Shown: positions 8,249 to 17,422, counted from the stretch's first letter. The stretch is DNA of 64,000 nt from Lachnospira sp. UBA4346 (GCA_002394205.1 DGTC01000027.1:7419-71418); one strand, 5' to 3'. Numbers and translations: made by a program. Notes: generated by a model from the letters alone, not told the origin.

Positions 8249-9466
8249 TCACTCTTTACTACTACGTGCTACTATATTCCACGCTTCTGCCAGTGTCTTT
8301 CCCGACTTCTTGCGTGTCATTTCAACCAATCCTAACTTCGTGATATCCACAACGGTTGTAAGTACAGAATCTTCCTTTACGATACGACGCAGCGTCACAA
8401 GCAGCTCTGCTTCCATCTCTTTCTCCGGCATATTGATAAAGTCCACCAGAATCATTCCTGAGAGATTCCGCAGTCGAATTTGTCTTGCCAATTCATAAGC
8501 TGCTTCTTCATTTGTCTTATAAATAGACTTTCTGCGTGCTTCTTCATTTCCCTTTTTACCAACCTGTTTGCCGCTATTGACATCAATCACAGATAACGCT
8601 TCCGTCTGCTCGATAACCAAATACCCACCGGATTTCAACCAGACTTTCTTACTCAATGCCCGTTCTAATTCTGTCTCTAGCGAATACAGCTTATACAATG
8701 GCAACAAGGAATCTTCATAGTAACGTATATGGATTTGCTCTGAAAATATTCTGTTACACAATTCCTCATAAATGGCTGCATCATCTGTTACAATCTCTGC
8801 TTCCTGATTTTCTGATAAATAGATTCCTTCTGCGATACGCACATACTCTCCGGGTGCCTGATACATACAGGAGAATGCTTTTCTTGTACGTGCCTGTGCA
8901 AGAATGGTCTGCATTTGTTTTGTCAAGATTTCGACCTCTGCACAGACTTCTTCTTTCGTCGCAGCTGCTGAATTCGTACGCAGAATCATTCCATAATCAT
9001 CACTGCATTGTTCTTGTAAGATTTCTTTTAGTTCGATACAATGTGGATTCTTCTTCGTCTTTCCGGAAATAGATATTCCTGTAACATCCGTTGATACAAC
9101 AACATATTCTCCTGTCAGACTAATTTTTCCTGTTGCCGTAGCCGGCTTTGTCTTTGCCGGCTCGGTCTGCACCTGCACAAGAAGCAAATCCCCGATATGA
9201 ACTGCATCATTATTCTTTGGATTTAAGAAAATATGCTTATGATTCTCTGTTAAGGAATAGTAACACTTTATTCCTTTTTGAATCTCTACAAAGGCACATT
9301 GCAAATTTTTCACAACATTTTCTACCCGGCCAACATAGATATTTCCAACAAGTGATTCTTCATCACACACGTGTAAATCACTACATTTATTCGCACAAAA
9401 ACGAGCAGCTATCAGCCGCCCGTTGATTCGTGACAAAATTAACTTATTTGTTTCATTTTGCTGCAT
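8249..9466 (-). CDS. rng: Ribonuclease E/G family protein
   Basis: About 405 residues. The ATG at 9466 is preferred because an in-frame ATG ten codons earlier lies inside hisI, before the GGAGG. The N-terminal half has an S1-like RNA-binding domain (GNIYVGRVENVVKNLQCAFV). The catalytic DNase-I-like domain shows DVNSGKQVGKKGNEEA and MILVDFINM, carrying the two metal-binding aspartates. The C-terminus ends soon after VEMTRKKSGKTL and lacks the Cys-x2-Cys zinc-link and the long scaffold of E. coli RNase E, so it is a short RNase G-like form. Likely a cytoplasmic RNA-processing enzyme. Confidence 0.85.
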   Translation of the reverse strand: MQQNETNKLILSRINGRLIAARFCANKCSDLHVCDEESLVGNIYVGRVENVVKNLQCAFVEIQKGIKCYYSLTENHKHIFLNPKNNDAVHIGDLLLVQVQTEPAKTKPATATGKISLTGEYVVVSTDVTGISISGKTKKNPHCIELKEILQEQCSDDYGMILRTNSAAATKEEVCAEVEILTKQMQTILAQARTRKAFSCMYQAPGEYVRIAEGIYLSENQEAEIVTDDAAIYEELCNRIFSEQIHIRYYEDSLLPLYKLYSLETELERALSKKVWLKSGGYLVIEQTEALSVIDVNSGKQVGKKGNEEARRKSIYKTNEEAAYELARQIRLRNLSGMILVDFINMPEKEMEAELLVTLRRIVKEDSVLTTVVDITKLGLVEMTRKKSGKTLAEAWNIVARSSKE

Positions 9467-9473
9467 ATACGAA

Positions 9474-9836
9474 TTAATCCTCCACAGCAGATTCATTTAC
9501 TGCCAGATTGCGATAGAAACAAGAACGATTGCCTGTATGGCAGGCTGCTCCCACCTGTTCTACCTTTGCAAGAAGCGTATCGTTATCACAGTCAATCTCA
9601 ATCGAATGTACATACTGAAAATGTCCGGATGTCAAACCCTTAATCCATAGTTCCTGACGGCTTCTGCTATAATATGTCATCGTACCTGTCTCGATGGTCT
9701 TTTCATATGCTTCCTCATTCATATACGCAAGCATCAAGACTTCATTATTTGCATAATCCTGAACAATTACAGGAATCATTCCATCGCTGTTTAATTTAAA
9801 TTCCGAAAATGGAATTGTTGCTTTTAATTTACTCAT
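9474..9836 (-). CDS. hisI: Phosphoribosyl-AMP cyclohydrolase
   Basis: 120 residues, the length of a stand-alone HisI domain. It opens the purine ring of phosphoribosyl-AMP, the third step of histidine synthesis. Diagnostic motifs are VLMLAYMNEEA, TMTYYSRSRQELWIKG and the metal-binding D-C-D-x-D (EIDCDNDTLL) with GAACHTGNRSCF near the end. No HisE domain is fused and none lies nearby. It is the last his gene here, following hisB by 71 bases. Confidence 0.93.
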   Translation of the reverse strand: MSKLKATIPFSEFKLNSDGMIPVIVQDYANNEVLMLAYMNEEAYEKTIETGTMTYYSRSRQELWIKGLTSGHFQYVHSIEIDCDNDTLLAKVEQVGAACHTGNRSCFYRNLAVNESAVED

Positions 9837-9907
9837 ATTTATCCTTACTGATTATACAACAAGAAAAAAGGTTGCAATGCTTTCACTGCTGCAAATCTGT
9901 TTTTATT

Positions 9908-10684
9908 TTATAGACTACCTTTTGTTGAAAGCACACTCTTAATTCGTTCATCATATAATGTCGCTTCATCGAGTGCCTTTGCAAATGCTTTAAACATTCC
10001 TTCGATAATATGATGGTCATTTTCTCCGGACATTTGCTTGATATGAAGATTCATTCCGGCTGAATAAGAAATCGCATAGAAGAATTCTTTTACCATCTGT
10101 GTATCAAAATATCCCACGCTGTCTGATGTAAACTGTCCATCAAATACAAGATATGGTCTTCCTGATAAATCAATTGCACACAGAATTAAAGCCTCATCCA
10201 TTGGCAAAATAATATCACCATATCTGCGAATCGACTTCTTATCTCCAAGTGCCTGTTTAATCGCTTCCCCTAATACGATACCAACATCTTCAATGGTATG
10301 GTGACAATCTACAATCAAATCACCATGTACTGTCACAGACAAATCAAACAGTCCATGCTTCGCAAAACTCTTTAACATATGGTCAAAGAATCCAATTCCT
10401 GTATCAACATCTGCTTCCCCTGTACCATCCAAATTGATTGTTAATTTTATATCAGTCTCGCTTGTTGTACGAGCGATTGTAGCTGTTCTATCCTGCCTTA
10501 CATTCTGCATCATGACACTTGCCTCCTGTGTAACAGCCTCTGTTGTTTCCTCTGTATTCACATCCAGAGAACGTGTATTGACCTTCTGGTATCCACGATA
10601 GTTCTTTCTTTTATTACGATATTTATTACGGTTGTTATAATATTTCTTCTGTGTATTCTCTGGAGTATTTCCGTTATTTTCCAT
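9908..10684 (-). CDS. hisB: Imidazoleglycerol-phosphate dehydratase with N-terminal extension
   Basis: 258 residues against about 195 for the normal enzyme, which dehydrates imidazole-glycerol phosphate in histidine synthesis. The core starts near RTATIARTTSETDIK (about residue 66) and carries the manganese-binding motifs DHMLKSFAKHG, DCHHTIEDVGI and ENDHHIIEGMFKA. The first 64 residues are an unrelated polar extension, rich in Asn, Lys, Arg and Tyr around 13-34, then Thr/Glu-rich. The ATG at 10684 has an AGGAG about 10 bases upstream, and the only later in-frame Met pair (59-60) has no clear SD, so the extension is probably translated. Confidence 0.9.
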   Translation of the reverse strand: MENNGNTPENTQKKYYNNRNKYRNKRKNYRGYQKVNTRSLDVNTEETTEAVTQEASVMMQNVRQDRTATIARTTSETDIKLTINLDGTGEADVDTGIGFFDHMLKSFAKHGLFDLSVTVHGDLIVDCHHTIEDVGIVLGEAIKQALGDKKSIRRYGDIILPMDEALILCAIDLSGRPYLVFDGQFTSDSVGYFDTQMVKEFFYAISYSAGMNLHIKQMSGENDHHIIEGMFKAFAKALDEATLYDERIKSVLSTKGSL

Positions 10685-10699
10685 AATTTATCTGCTCCT

Positions 10700-11992
10700 T
10701 TAGTCTTCAAAACGAACACGGATTGAGTTCGCATGTGCTGTAAGATGTTCTGCTGTGGCAAACTTCTCGATATCCTTGTGGATTGGCTCTAAGGCTTCTC
10801 TAGAATATGAGATGATGCTTGACTTCTTAATGAAGTCATCTACGCTAAGTGCTGAGAAGAACTTTGCTGTTCCATTTGTCGGAAGAACGTGGTTTGGACC
10901 TGCAAAATAATCACCGAGTGGTTCCGAGCTGTATTCTCCAAGGAAGATTGCACCGGCATTCTTAATCTTTGTCATCACATTAAATGGATCTTTTGTTACG
11001 ATTTCTAAATGCTCTGAAGCAATATCATTCGCTACTTCAATTGCTTCATCAAGAGATTGTGCCACGAGAATATAGCCGTAATTTTCCAAAGATTTCTCTA
11101 AGATTTCTTTTCTTGATAATTCAGATACAAATACATCTACCTGTTCAGATACTTTCTTTGCAAATTCTTCACTCGTTGTAATCAAAATTGCTGAAGCCAT
11201 CTCATCATGTTCTGCCTGTGATAAAAGATCTGCTGCAACATATCTTGGATTGGCTGTCTCATCTGCAATCACAAGAATTTCACTAGGTCCTGCGACAGAA
11301 TCAATACTAACATGACCGAATACAGCTTTCTTTGCAAGTGCAACGAAAATATTACCAGGTCCTACAATCTTATCTACTTTTGGAATTGATTCTGTACCAT
11401 AAGCCATCGCTGCAATTGCCTGTGCGCCGCCCACTTTATAAATTACATCAACACCTGCTTCTTTCGCTGCAACAAGCGTTGTCGGATAAACTTTACCATC
11501 TGCTCCCGGAGGTGTACACATTACAATCTGCTCTACCCCTGCGACCTTTGCCGGCATAACATTCATCAAAACAGAAGAAGGATATGCAGCTTTTCCTCCC
11601 GGTACATAGACACCAACACGTGCAAGTGCTGTAACCTTCTGACCTAAGATTGTTCCATCCGGCTTTGAATCAAACCAGCTGTACTGCTTCTGTTTTGCAT
11701 GATACTGCTCAATATTTACCAGTGCTTTCCGAATAACTGCAAGCAATTCCTGATCTACCTGTGCATAGGCTTCATCGATTTCTGCCTGTGTAACGACGAG
11801 ATTATCCGCATTAATATCTGCCTTATCAAACTTCTTTGTATATTCAAATACTGCTGCATCTTTTCTTGCACGTACATCTGTAAGAATCTCATTAACTGCT
11901 GCTTCGAACTTTCCGTAGCTGTTTGGACTTCTCTTTAAAAGATTCTCTAAGATATTATTTTTGCTTTCTGGTGTTAAATTTACAATACGCAT
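10700..11992 (-). CDS. hisD: Histidinol dehydrogenase
   Basis: 430 residues, full length. It oxidises histidinol to histidine with two NAD, the last two steps of the pathway. The signature GPSEILVIADETANPRYVAADLLSQAEHD is complete, and the catalytic EH pair lies in SEHLEIVTKDP. The start follows GGAGG by 8 bases and lies 4 bases after hisG, so the two are probably translated together. Confidence 0.95.
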   Translation of the reverse strand: MRIVNLTPESKNNILENLLKRSPNSYGKFEAAVNEILTDVRARKDAAVFEYTKKFDKADINADNLVVTQAEIDEAYAQVDQELLAVIRKALVNIEQYHAKQKQYSWFDSKPDGTILGQKVTALARVGVYVPGGKAAYPSSVLMNVMPAKVAGVEQIVMCTPPGADGKVYPTTLVAAKEAGVDVIYKVGGAQAIAAMAYGTESIPKVDKIVGPGNIFVALAKKAVFGHVSIDSVAGPSEILVIADETANPRYVAADLLSQAEHDEMASAILITTSEEFAKKVSEQVDVFVSELSRKEILEKSLENYGYILVAQSLDEAIEVANDIASEHLEIVTKDPFNVMTKIKNAGAIFLGEYSSEPLGDYFAGPNHVLPTNGTAKFFSALSVDDFIKKSSIISYSREALEPIHKDIEKFATAEHLTAHANSIRVRFED

Positions 11993-11995
11993 AAC

Positions 11996-12658
11996 TTATG
12001 CCTCCGTCTTATCATTCTTCTGTTCTAAGTAATTCTTCACATCGGAAATCAACTTTCCAATTCGTTCATTTTCCATCTTCATACTAACCTGATTGACAAC
12101 CATTCTCGCTGACAATGGGCATACAACTTCTAACACTTCCAAACCATTTTCACGAAGCGTTGCACCTGTTTCTACAATATCTACGATAACTTCTGCAAGT
12201 CCTACAATTGGTGCTAATTCAACAGAACCATTTAATTTAATAATTTCTACCGTCTGATGTTTCTTATTATAGAAATAATCCTTTGCGATATTCGGATACT
12301 TGGAAGCGACACGAATGAGTTCATGGTGCTGTAACTTTTCTTTTGCAGAGGCTGGACCACATACACACATATTACACTTTCCAACATTTAAGTCATACAC
12401 TTCATATAGCTTTCTGTTTTCTTCTAAAATAGTGTCTTTCCCAACAATTCCTAAATCTGCTGCACCATATTCTACATAAGTTGGAACATCCGAAGGCTTT
12501 GCAAGGAAGAAACGTAACTTCAGTTCTTCATTTGTAAAAATAAGTTTACGTGTCTTCTCGTCCTTCATTTCATCACAACGAATTCCAATATTTTCAAAAA
12601 TCTCTAATGCCTGCTTTGCAAGACGTCCTTTTGCTAATGCGATTGTTATATATCTCAT
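11996..12658 (-). CDS. hisG: ATP phosphoribosyltransferase, short catalytic subunit
   Basis: 220 residues, the short HisG form that needs HisZ and lacks the C-terminal regulatory domain. It joins ATP and PRPP in the first, committed step of histidine synthesis. The N-terminus ITIALAKGRLAKQALEIFE and the PRPP-binding segment VDIVETGATLRENGLEVLE are typical. Its ATG overlaps the hisZ stop codon (ATGA), indicating translational coupling of the two subunits. Confidence 0.95.
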   Translation of the reverse strand: MRYITIALAKGRLAKQALEIFENIGIRCDEMKDEKTRKLIFTNEELKLRFFLAKPSDVPTYVEYGAADLGIVGKDTILEENRKLYEVYDLNVGKCNMCVCGPASAKEKLQHHELIRVASKYPNIAKDYFYNKKHQTVEIIKLNGSVELAPIVGLAEVIVDIVETGATLRENGLEVLEVVCPLSARMVVNQVSMKMENERIGKLISDVKNYLEQKNDKTEA

Positions 12659-13944
12659 GATAATTTTCCTCCTAAGATGTCTGCAAGTGTCATTTCTTCT
12701 GTATAATCCGTAGCCGATGCATATACCTTTACTTCATTCTGGTTATCTACGGTTGCTTCATTCATAAGAACAACGTATTCTAACTGAGAATCCGCTGCAT
12801 ACTTGCGATACTGTGCAATATCTTTGTCTGCTGCTTCTTTAATTGCTGCAACCGGCATATCCAGTCTGCGAAGCTGATTTGCATAAGATAATGTATATCT
12901 TGCGTGCGTTGATGGATATACGAGCAACAATCCCTGAATATCAACAGGAATCTTAATATTCTGTCTTGACAATGCCGCCATCAGACTGTCTACTGTAATC
13001 GAGAAACCAATAGAAGCCTTCTCACAGCCAAACTGTCCAATCAATTTATCATAACGACCGCCATTAATCACTGGTTCCCCTGTTCCAAACGTGTATGCAT
13101 GGAAAATAATTCCTGTATAATATGCGTGATTGCTCAATGCTCCAAGATCAAAAGAAATATACTTGTCACTTCCTGTTGCCTTTAATAAATCATATAAATC
13201 TTCCAAACGCTCAATTGCTGCAAGACATTCTTCATTCTGTGTAAGACTCTTTGCCTTCTCTAATACTTCAACAGAACCAAATAACTGTGGAAGTTCTAAA
13301 AGCACCTTTGAAATATGTGCATCAATCTTTAAAGAATCAAGCAGTTCTTCTACACCGAAATAATTCTTTTCCTGAATTAAACCAAGAAGCATTTCTTCTT
13401 CATCTCCTGAGATTCCTGCTTCCTTTAATAATCCCTTAAAGAACATCACATTGCCAATTTCAACCTGAAATTCCTTCAAACCGGAATTCTTCATACAATC
13501 GATAACCATAGAAATAATCTCAAAGTCTGCTTCAATCGAATCATCACCGATTAACTCTGCACCAATGTTTGTATTTTCCTTTAATTTGCCCTGATAATAC
13601 TTGCTTACATTTACAAATGTATTACCAACATAACACAACTTAATTGGCAGTGTATTATCTTCAAAATACTTTGCTGCTGTTCTTGCAATTGCCGGTGTCA
13701 TATCCGGACGAAGTACCAGTGTATTGCCATAGCGGTCAAAAAACTTAAACATCTCATTTGACGGCACCGTTCCACGTTCTTTATTAAACACATCAAAAAA
13801 CTCAAATGAAGGTGTCTGAATGTCATTATATCCATATAATGTACATACATCATGTAAACGATTCTGTAAAACAAGTTTACTTGCACACTCCCCATTGTAT
13901 ATATCGCGCACACCCTCCGGTGTATGTAACAAATCCTTCTTCAT
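12655..13944 (-). CDS. hisZ: ATP phosphoribosyltransferase regulatory subunit
   Basis: 429 residues, a histidyl-tRNA-synthetase paralogue without the anticodon-binding role. It is required to activate short HisG and carries histidine feedback. Class II synthetase motifs are visible: TPEGVRDIYNGE, RPDMTPAIARTAAKYF (motif 2 region) and EPVINGGRYDKLIGQFG. It is the first gene of the his cluster, with a consensus promoter about 70 bases upstream. Confidence 0.93.
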   Translation of the reverse strand: MKKDLLHTPEGVRDIYNGECASKLVLQNRLHDVCTLYGYNDIQTPSFEFFDVFNKERGTVPSNEMFKFFDRYGNTLVLRPDMTPAIARTAAKYFEDNTLPIKLCYVGNTFVNVSKYYQGKLKENTNIGAELIGDDSIEADFEIISMVIDCMKNSGLKEFQVEIGNVMFFKGLLKEAGISGDEEEMLLGLIQEKNYFGVEELLDSLKIDAHISKVLLELPQLFGSVEVLEKAKSLTQNEECLAAIERLEDLYDLLKATGSDKYISFDLGALSNHAYYTGIIFHAYTFGTGEPVINGGRYDKLIGQFGCEKASIGFSITVDSLMAALSRQNIKIPVDIQGLLLVYPSTHARYTLSYANQLRRLDMPVAAIKEAADKDIAQYRKYAADSQLEYVVLMNEATVDNQNEVKVYASATDYTEEMTLADILGGKLS

Positions 13945-13977
13945 TATATTTTCACCTTTCCATAATGCTTTAGTACA

Positions 13978-13997
13978 GTAACGTGATAATTCGTTAC
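13978..13997. promoter_or_regulatory. Palindrome in the his leader, candidate operator
   Basis: GTAACG-N8-CGTTAC lies at about +8 to +27 relative to the start predicted from the promoter just upstream, a position where a bound repressor would block transcription. No T-box or leader peptide with a His run is seen. The regulator is unknown. Confidence 0.45.
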
Positions 13998-14011
13998 AAC
14001 GTAGTAGTGAA

Positions 14012-14040
14012 ATTATAGCCTATTCCGGCGTGAATGTCAA
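14012..14040 (-). promoter_or_regulatory. Consensus sigma-A promoter of the his operon
   Basis: On the minus strand TTGACA (14035-14040) is followed by 17 bases and TATAAT (14012-14017). Both hexamers are perfect. Confidence 0.85.
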
Positions 14041-14041
14041 C

Positions 14042-15310
14042 TTATAATAATTCCCCATGTAAATGTTCTTTGTAAATAACAAAACATCCTCTGTGTTTAT
14101 TCTCTGCAAGCGTTAAGGCTTTCACAAGTTTGCGGTTGATTCTGCCTAAATCCGTTCCGTTATTTGGATAACCTGCAATTCCAAAATATAACTCTAAATT
14201 GTATTTTGGATTCATTAATTTATATGTCCACATAATCTGATTTCGTAATGCTAAAATAAATGCGCGAATATCAATTTCTGTCGTAAGATCACGAATGGCA
14301 AGTGAGAATAAATTGTCATTAATTCTACACACTGCTCCGCGATACCCTACCAGATTTGATGTAATCTGCAAAATGTTTTTGGTTAAATCATGTGCAAACA
14401 ACTCGCCCTCTGTTTCCATCAGCTTTTCGATATCTTTCACTTCAAACATCACAAGCGTCAGATTACATGCAGGATTGTATTCTATGTTTTTGATACAGAA
14501 ATCCTTTACATTGCTGTATGTTATTGGATAATCATTTGAATATTCATACGTCTTAACAGAAAGTGATCCTGTATTCTTCTCTGAAATTCCTTTGATATTT
14601 CCAATTGCACGAACCGGCTTCATTTCCTGATAAATCGTATTTCCTGTCACTTCAAATTCACGGAATATGGCATCTGACAATAATACCGCCTGAAATCTGT
14701 GTGTGTATGAAACGGTACCCTTTCTGATATGATTTACCAATTTTAACAACTCTTCCATGGACTCTTTTGCAACATACTTCTCATCAACAAGAATTGCTTC
14801 AAATTTATCCAATGTTAAAGAATATACGTTGTGAATTTCATTATCAATAAACCGATTAATTTCTAACAAATCTGTCTCATAATCATAGGTAAAGAACAAT
14901 TCATTTTCCATCGCAAGCAAATGTCTGAAGTTATATAAATTCTTCTTTAAGACATCATTTTGTATTTTCATTGCAAGAATATCTGACAGTTCCAGCTCAA
15001 AATATTCGAATGTATGAGAATTGCTGTAAATATGTTCTTTTAGTTTAATATGTAACAACACCCAACGATAAGAATTGTCACATCTTCTCATACGAAGCAC
15101 CATGCTTGTCTCCGCTCCCACACGAATATTATTGCATACATCTGTAAAATCATCCAAATCTACCTGATGAATAATACTAATAATAGATGACAAGCCGGAA
15201 TCGCCGATAAAACGATACATCGGCTCATTTGCCGTCATAATACTGAAATTATGATCCACAATACATTTTCCGTTGATTAACTCATATTTTTCTATATTGT
15301 TATTTACCAT
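14042..15310 (-). CDS. PAS-like sensor protein with degenerate GGDEF domain
   Basis: About 422 residues. The ATG at 15310 has AGGAG 5 bases upstream and overlaps the recU stop by 11 bases, so I prefer it to the earlier Met. Two PAS-like regions (about 10-110 and 130-230) are followed by a C-terminal region with GGDEF-family secondary-structure features (LTLVMFEVKDIEKL, LFSLAIRDL, LELYFGIAGYPNNGTD). The signature GGDEF position reads RINDNLF, so cyclic-di-GMP synthesis is not expected. It may bind nucleotide or act as an inactive receptor. There are no membrane segments, so it is probably cytoplasmic. Confidence 0.65.
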   Translation of the reverse strand: MVNNNIEKYELINGKCIVDHNFSIMTANEPMYRFIGDSGLSSIISIIHQVDLDDFTDVCNNIRVGAETSMVLRMRRCDNSYRWVLLHIKLKEHIYSNSHTFEYFELELSDILAMKIQNDVLKKNLYNFRHLLAMENELFFTYDYETDLLEINRFIDNEIHNVYSLTLDKFEAILVDEKYVAKESMEELLKLVNHIRKGTVSYTHRFQAVLLSDAIFREFEVTGNTIYQEMKPVRAIGNIKGISEKNTGSLSVKTYEYSNDYPITYSNVKDFCIKNIEYNPACNLTLVMFEVKDIEKLMETEGELFAHDLTKNILQITSNLVGYRGAVCRINDNLFSLAIRDLTTEIDIRAFILALRNQIMWTYKLMNPKYNLELYFGIAGYPNNGTDLGRINRKLVKALTLAENKHRGCFVIYKEHLHGELL

Positions 15311-15845
15311 GTTTACTCCTTTGCAAGAGGTCTTTCTGAAAAGCCTCAAGATAATGTACGATTATTCCTTTTGTAGAATGAATCTGATAATCCTTATTAA
15401 TTTCATCATAAGTAAAACTTTTTCTGCCGCCCTCTTTACCACGTTTCCAGAATTTCATTATATCATCATATGGCAAATAATAAAACTCATTCAATTGGGA
15501 AAAATATAAAATAATAAAGGAAACGCCTTTCTGTTGTTCAAACCTTGTCATAAAGTCAATCTGATGCTCATGAATGTTCTGCAATGGAAATGTTTTCGTT
15601 GCACATTCCTTTGCATCAAAGCAAACCGGAATTCCCTGTACTACTCCAATATAATCGACTGTACTCTTCTGATCAAAATAAGCCAGCGTTATCTGATGAT
15701 TTTTGTGATCTATTTTCATGGGCGTTATCGGTGTTGGTACCTTTTGAATCAAAGCCAGTTGATTCAACATATATTTTTCATTACTGAAATTGATAAATTC
15801 CTCTAATGTTGAGCCTCGAAGTCCTCTTGAATTCCAGGTTCCCAT
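15300..15845 (-). CDS. recU: Holliday junction resolvase RecU
   Basis: 181 residues. It cleaves four-way DNA junctions during recombination and chromosome segregation in Firmicutes. The family pattern is clear: NSRGLRGSTLEEFIN, PTPITPMKIDH, AYFDQKSTVDYIGVVQGIPVCFDAKE (active-site Asp, then Asp-x-Glu-type residues) and NIHEHQIDFM. The start has AAGGAG 7 bases upstream. Its first 43 bases overlap the end of the preceding pseudouridine synthase gene. The usual partner, a penicillin-binding protein gene, is not adjacent. Confidence 0.9.
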   Translation of the reverse strand: MGTWNSRGLRGSTLEEFINFSNEKYMLNQLALIQKVPTPITPMKIDHKNHQITLAYFDQKSTVDYIGVVQGIPVCFDAKECATKTFPLQNIHEHQIDFMTRFEQQKGVSFIILYFSQLNEFYYLPYDDIMKFWKRGKEGGRKSFTYDEINKDYQIHSTKGIIVHYLEAFQKDLLQRSKHGK

Positions 15846-16834
15846 AGATGTTCTCCTTTCATTACCTGCTCAAACTGCTGCGGCATCGTTGTGTAAATGT
15901 GTAACCCTTCTGACAATACTTCTCCTGCCTGCGGAATATTTAATTCATATGCATGCAGCATCTGATTTCTGATATGATACGCCTTCTGAAAAAAAACATT
16001 AACACTGCTTTTTCCGTATTTTGTATCTCCAATAATCGGATGGCCAATTGCAGCAAGATGTGCTCGAATTTGATGGCTCCGTCCCGTAATCAAATGCACT
16101 TTTAACACGGATAATTGCTCATTTGTTGCAATCGGAATATACTCTGTTTCGATTGGGAGTGCATCCGGTTCTTCATTTGTTAAAATTTTAACTTTATTTG
16201 TCTTTGCATCTTTTTTCAAAAAGCCTTTGATATTCTGTCTTTGATTCACTCGACCATAAACAATGCACAAATAATATTTTTGCAGACTGCGCGCCTTAAA
16301 TGCCAAGGACATTTCCTGCAAACCCTTTACCGATTTCCCAGCCACAACAATTCCACTCGTGTTTCGGTCCAAGCGGTTACAGATTCCCGGATGAAACGTC
16401 TGTAATGTATCTTTTGTTAAAAATCCCGTATCTACCAAATAATCTGCAAGATATTCCACCATAGAATAATCGGTTGGCTTTGCTTTCTGCGAAAGCATTC
16501 CCGACGGTTTGTCAAATACAATCACATCCTGATTTTCAAATAGAACCGGTACACGATATTTCTGGTACTTCGTATCACTGTTTTTATCAGCCTTTTTCGT
16601 ATCACTTTTTATGCCTGCTGCAAATTTTTCATAGGTCTCGTCTGCAAAAAACATCCGGACAACATCATTTTTTTTGATTTTTTCGCTGCCATCTGCTTTC
16701 TTGCCATTTAACGTAATATTCTTTTTGCGCAGCATTTTATATAAGAAACTTTTCGATGCCTGTGGAAGCTGCTTTGATAAATATTTATCAAAGCGCTGAC
16801 CTTCCTCTAAATGACTAATCTGAAATTCCTGCAT
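15803..16834 (-). CDS. RluA-family pseudouridine synthase
   Basis: 343 residues. It isomerises uridine to pseudouridine in rRNA or tRNA. An N-terminal S4-like domain (GQRFDKYLSKQLPQASKSFLYKMLRKKNITLNG) precedes the catalytic domain with HPGICNRLDRNTSGIVVAGKS, where RLDRxTSG carries the catalytic Asp, and ITGRSHQIRAHLAAIGHPIIGDTKYG. This architecture matches RluC/RluD-type enzymes; the target uridine cannot be assigned. GAGG lies 8 bases before the ATG. Confidence 0.9.
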   Translation of the reverse strand: MQEFQISHLEEGQRFDKYLSKQLPQASKSFLYKMLRKKNITLNGKKADGSEKIKKNDVVRMFFADETYEKFAAGIKSDTKKADKNSDTKYQKYRVPVLFENQDVIVFDKPSGMLSQKAKPTDYSMVEYLADYLVDTGFLTKDTLQTFHPGICNRLDRNTSGIVVAGKSVKGLQEMSLAFKARSLQKYYLCIVYGRVNQRQNIKGFLKKDAKTNKVKILTNEEPDALPIETEYIPIATNEQLSVLKVHLITGRSHQIRAHLAAIGHPIIGDTKYGKSSVNVFFQKAYHIRNQMLHAYELNIPQAGEVLSEGLHIYTTMPQQFEQVMKGEHLWEPGIQEDFEAQH

Positions 16835-16852
16835 TCTTTGTTCCTCTCTGTT

Positions 16853-17422
16853 TTATAAACACATATTCAAAAATGTCTTCGTATTCCAACCCATACGGTC
16901 TGTCATCTTCTGATCCTGCGCATCAAAATTGACTGCAAGATTCTTCACACGCTCTAAAAACGCAGCTTCTTCCGTATACAAAGTTACTATAACATGCAAC
17001 TTATCCGCCTTTAAAAATTCTGTAACACTTTGCTCAAACAAGTCTTTATTCGCCTGTTCCTTCGTATAAGCACAAATAACGTGATCTGTAATTACAACTG
17101 CCTGTGTACCGATTGGTTTTTTTTCATTTGAAACAATACAATCAAATACCGTCGTCATATCTCCTGCTGTTTCCTGCATCCGTTCTGCAAACTCCTTATC
17201 ACACGATTTATGTGGCAATAATACGAAAAAAGAAACTGCAACACGCGCTGCCGGAAGCACACCAACAACCGCAAGAACTGTAGCATAGTTATTTTTCGTT
17301 CCCGTAATCAAAATTCCAATTACAAAAATCGCAAGAACAATCGCAAATGCAATTCCTGTCCTGATGCCGTTTTTCTTTTTTAACGCTGTTAAATATCCAA
17401 TACTACCTTTTCTTTGTTCCAT
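16853..17422 (-). CDS. Membrane protein of unknown function
   Basis: About 189 residues from the ATG at 17422 (MEQRKGSIGYLTALKKK), which lies inside the end of the ygiQ gene. Two adjacent hydrophobic segments (about residues 23-65) are followed by a soluble domain of about 120 residues with DHVICAYTKEQANKDLFEQ and HVIVTLYTEEAAFLERV. No family is recognised with confidence. Overlap with ygiQ and the tight distance to the pseudouridine synthase suggest one transcript. A GTG three codons upstream is an alternative start. Confidence 0.7.
   Translation of the reverse strand: MEQRKGSIGYLTALKKKNGIRTGIAFAIVLAIFVIGILITGTKNNYATVLAVVGVLPAARVAVSFFVLLPHKSCDKEFAERMQETAGDMTTVFDCIVSNEKKPIGTQAVVITDHVICAYTKEQANKDLFEQSVTEFLKADKLHVIVTLYTEEAAFLERVKNLAVNFDAQDQKMTDRMGWNTKTFLNMCL

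Noticed and set aside
13945..14041. T-box or His-leader attenuator before hisZ
   Set aside because: The gap is too short for a T-box; no leader peptide with His codons and no terminator hairpin were found.
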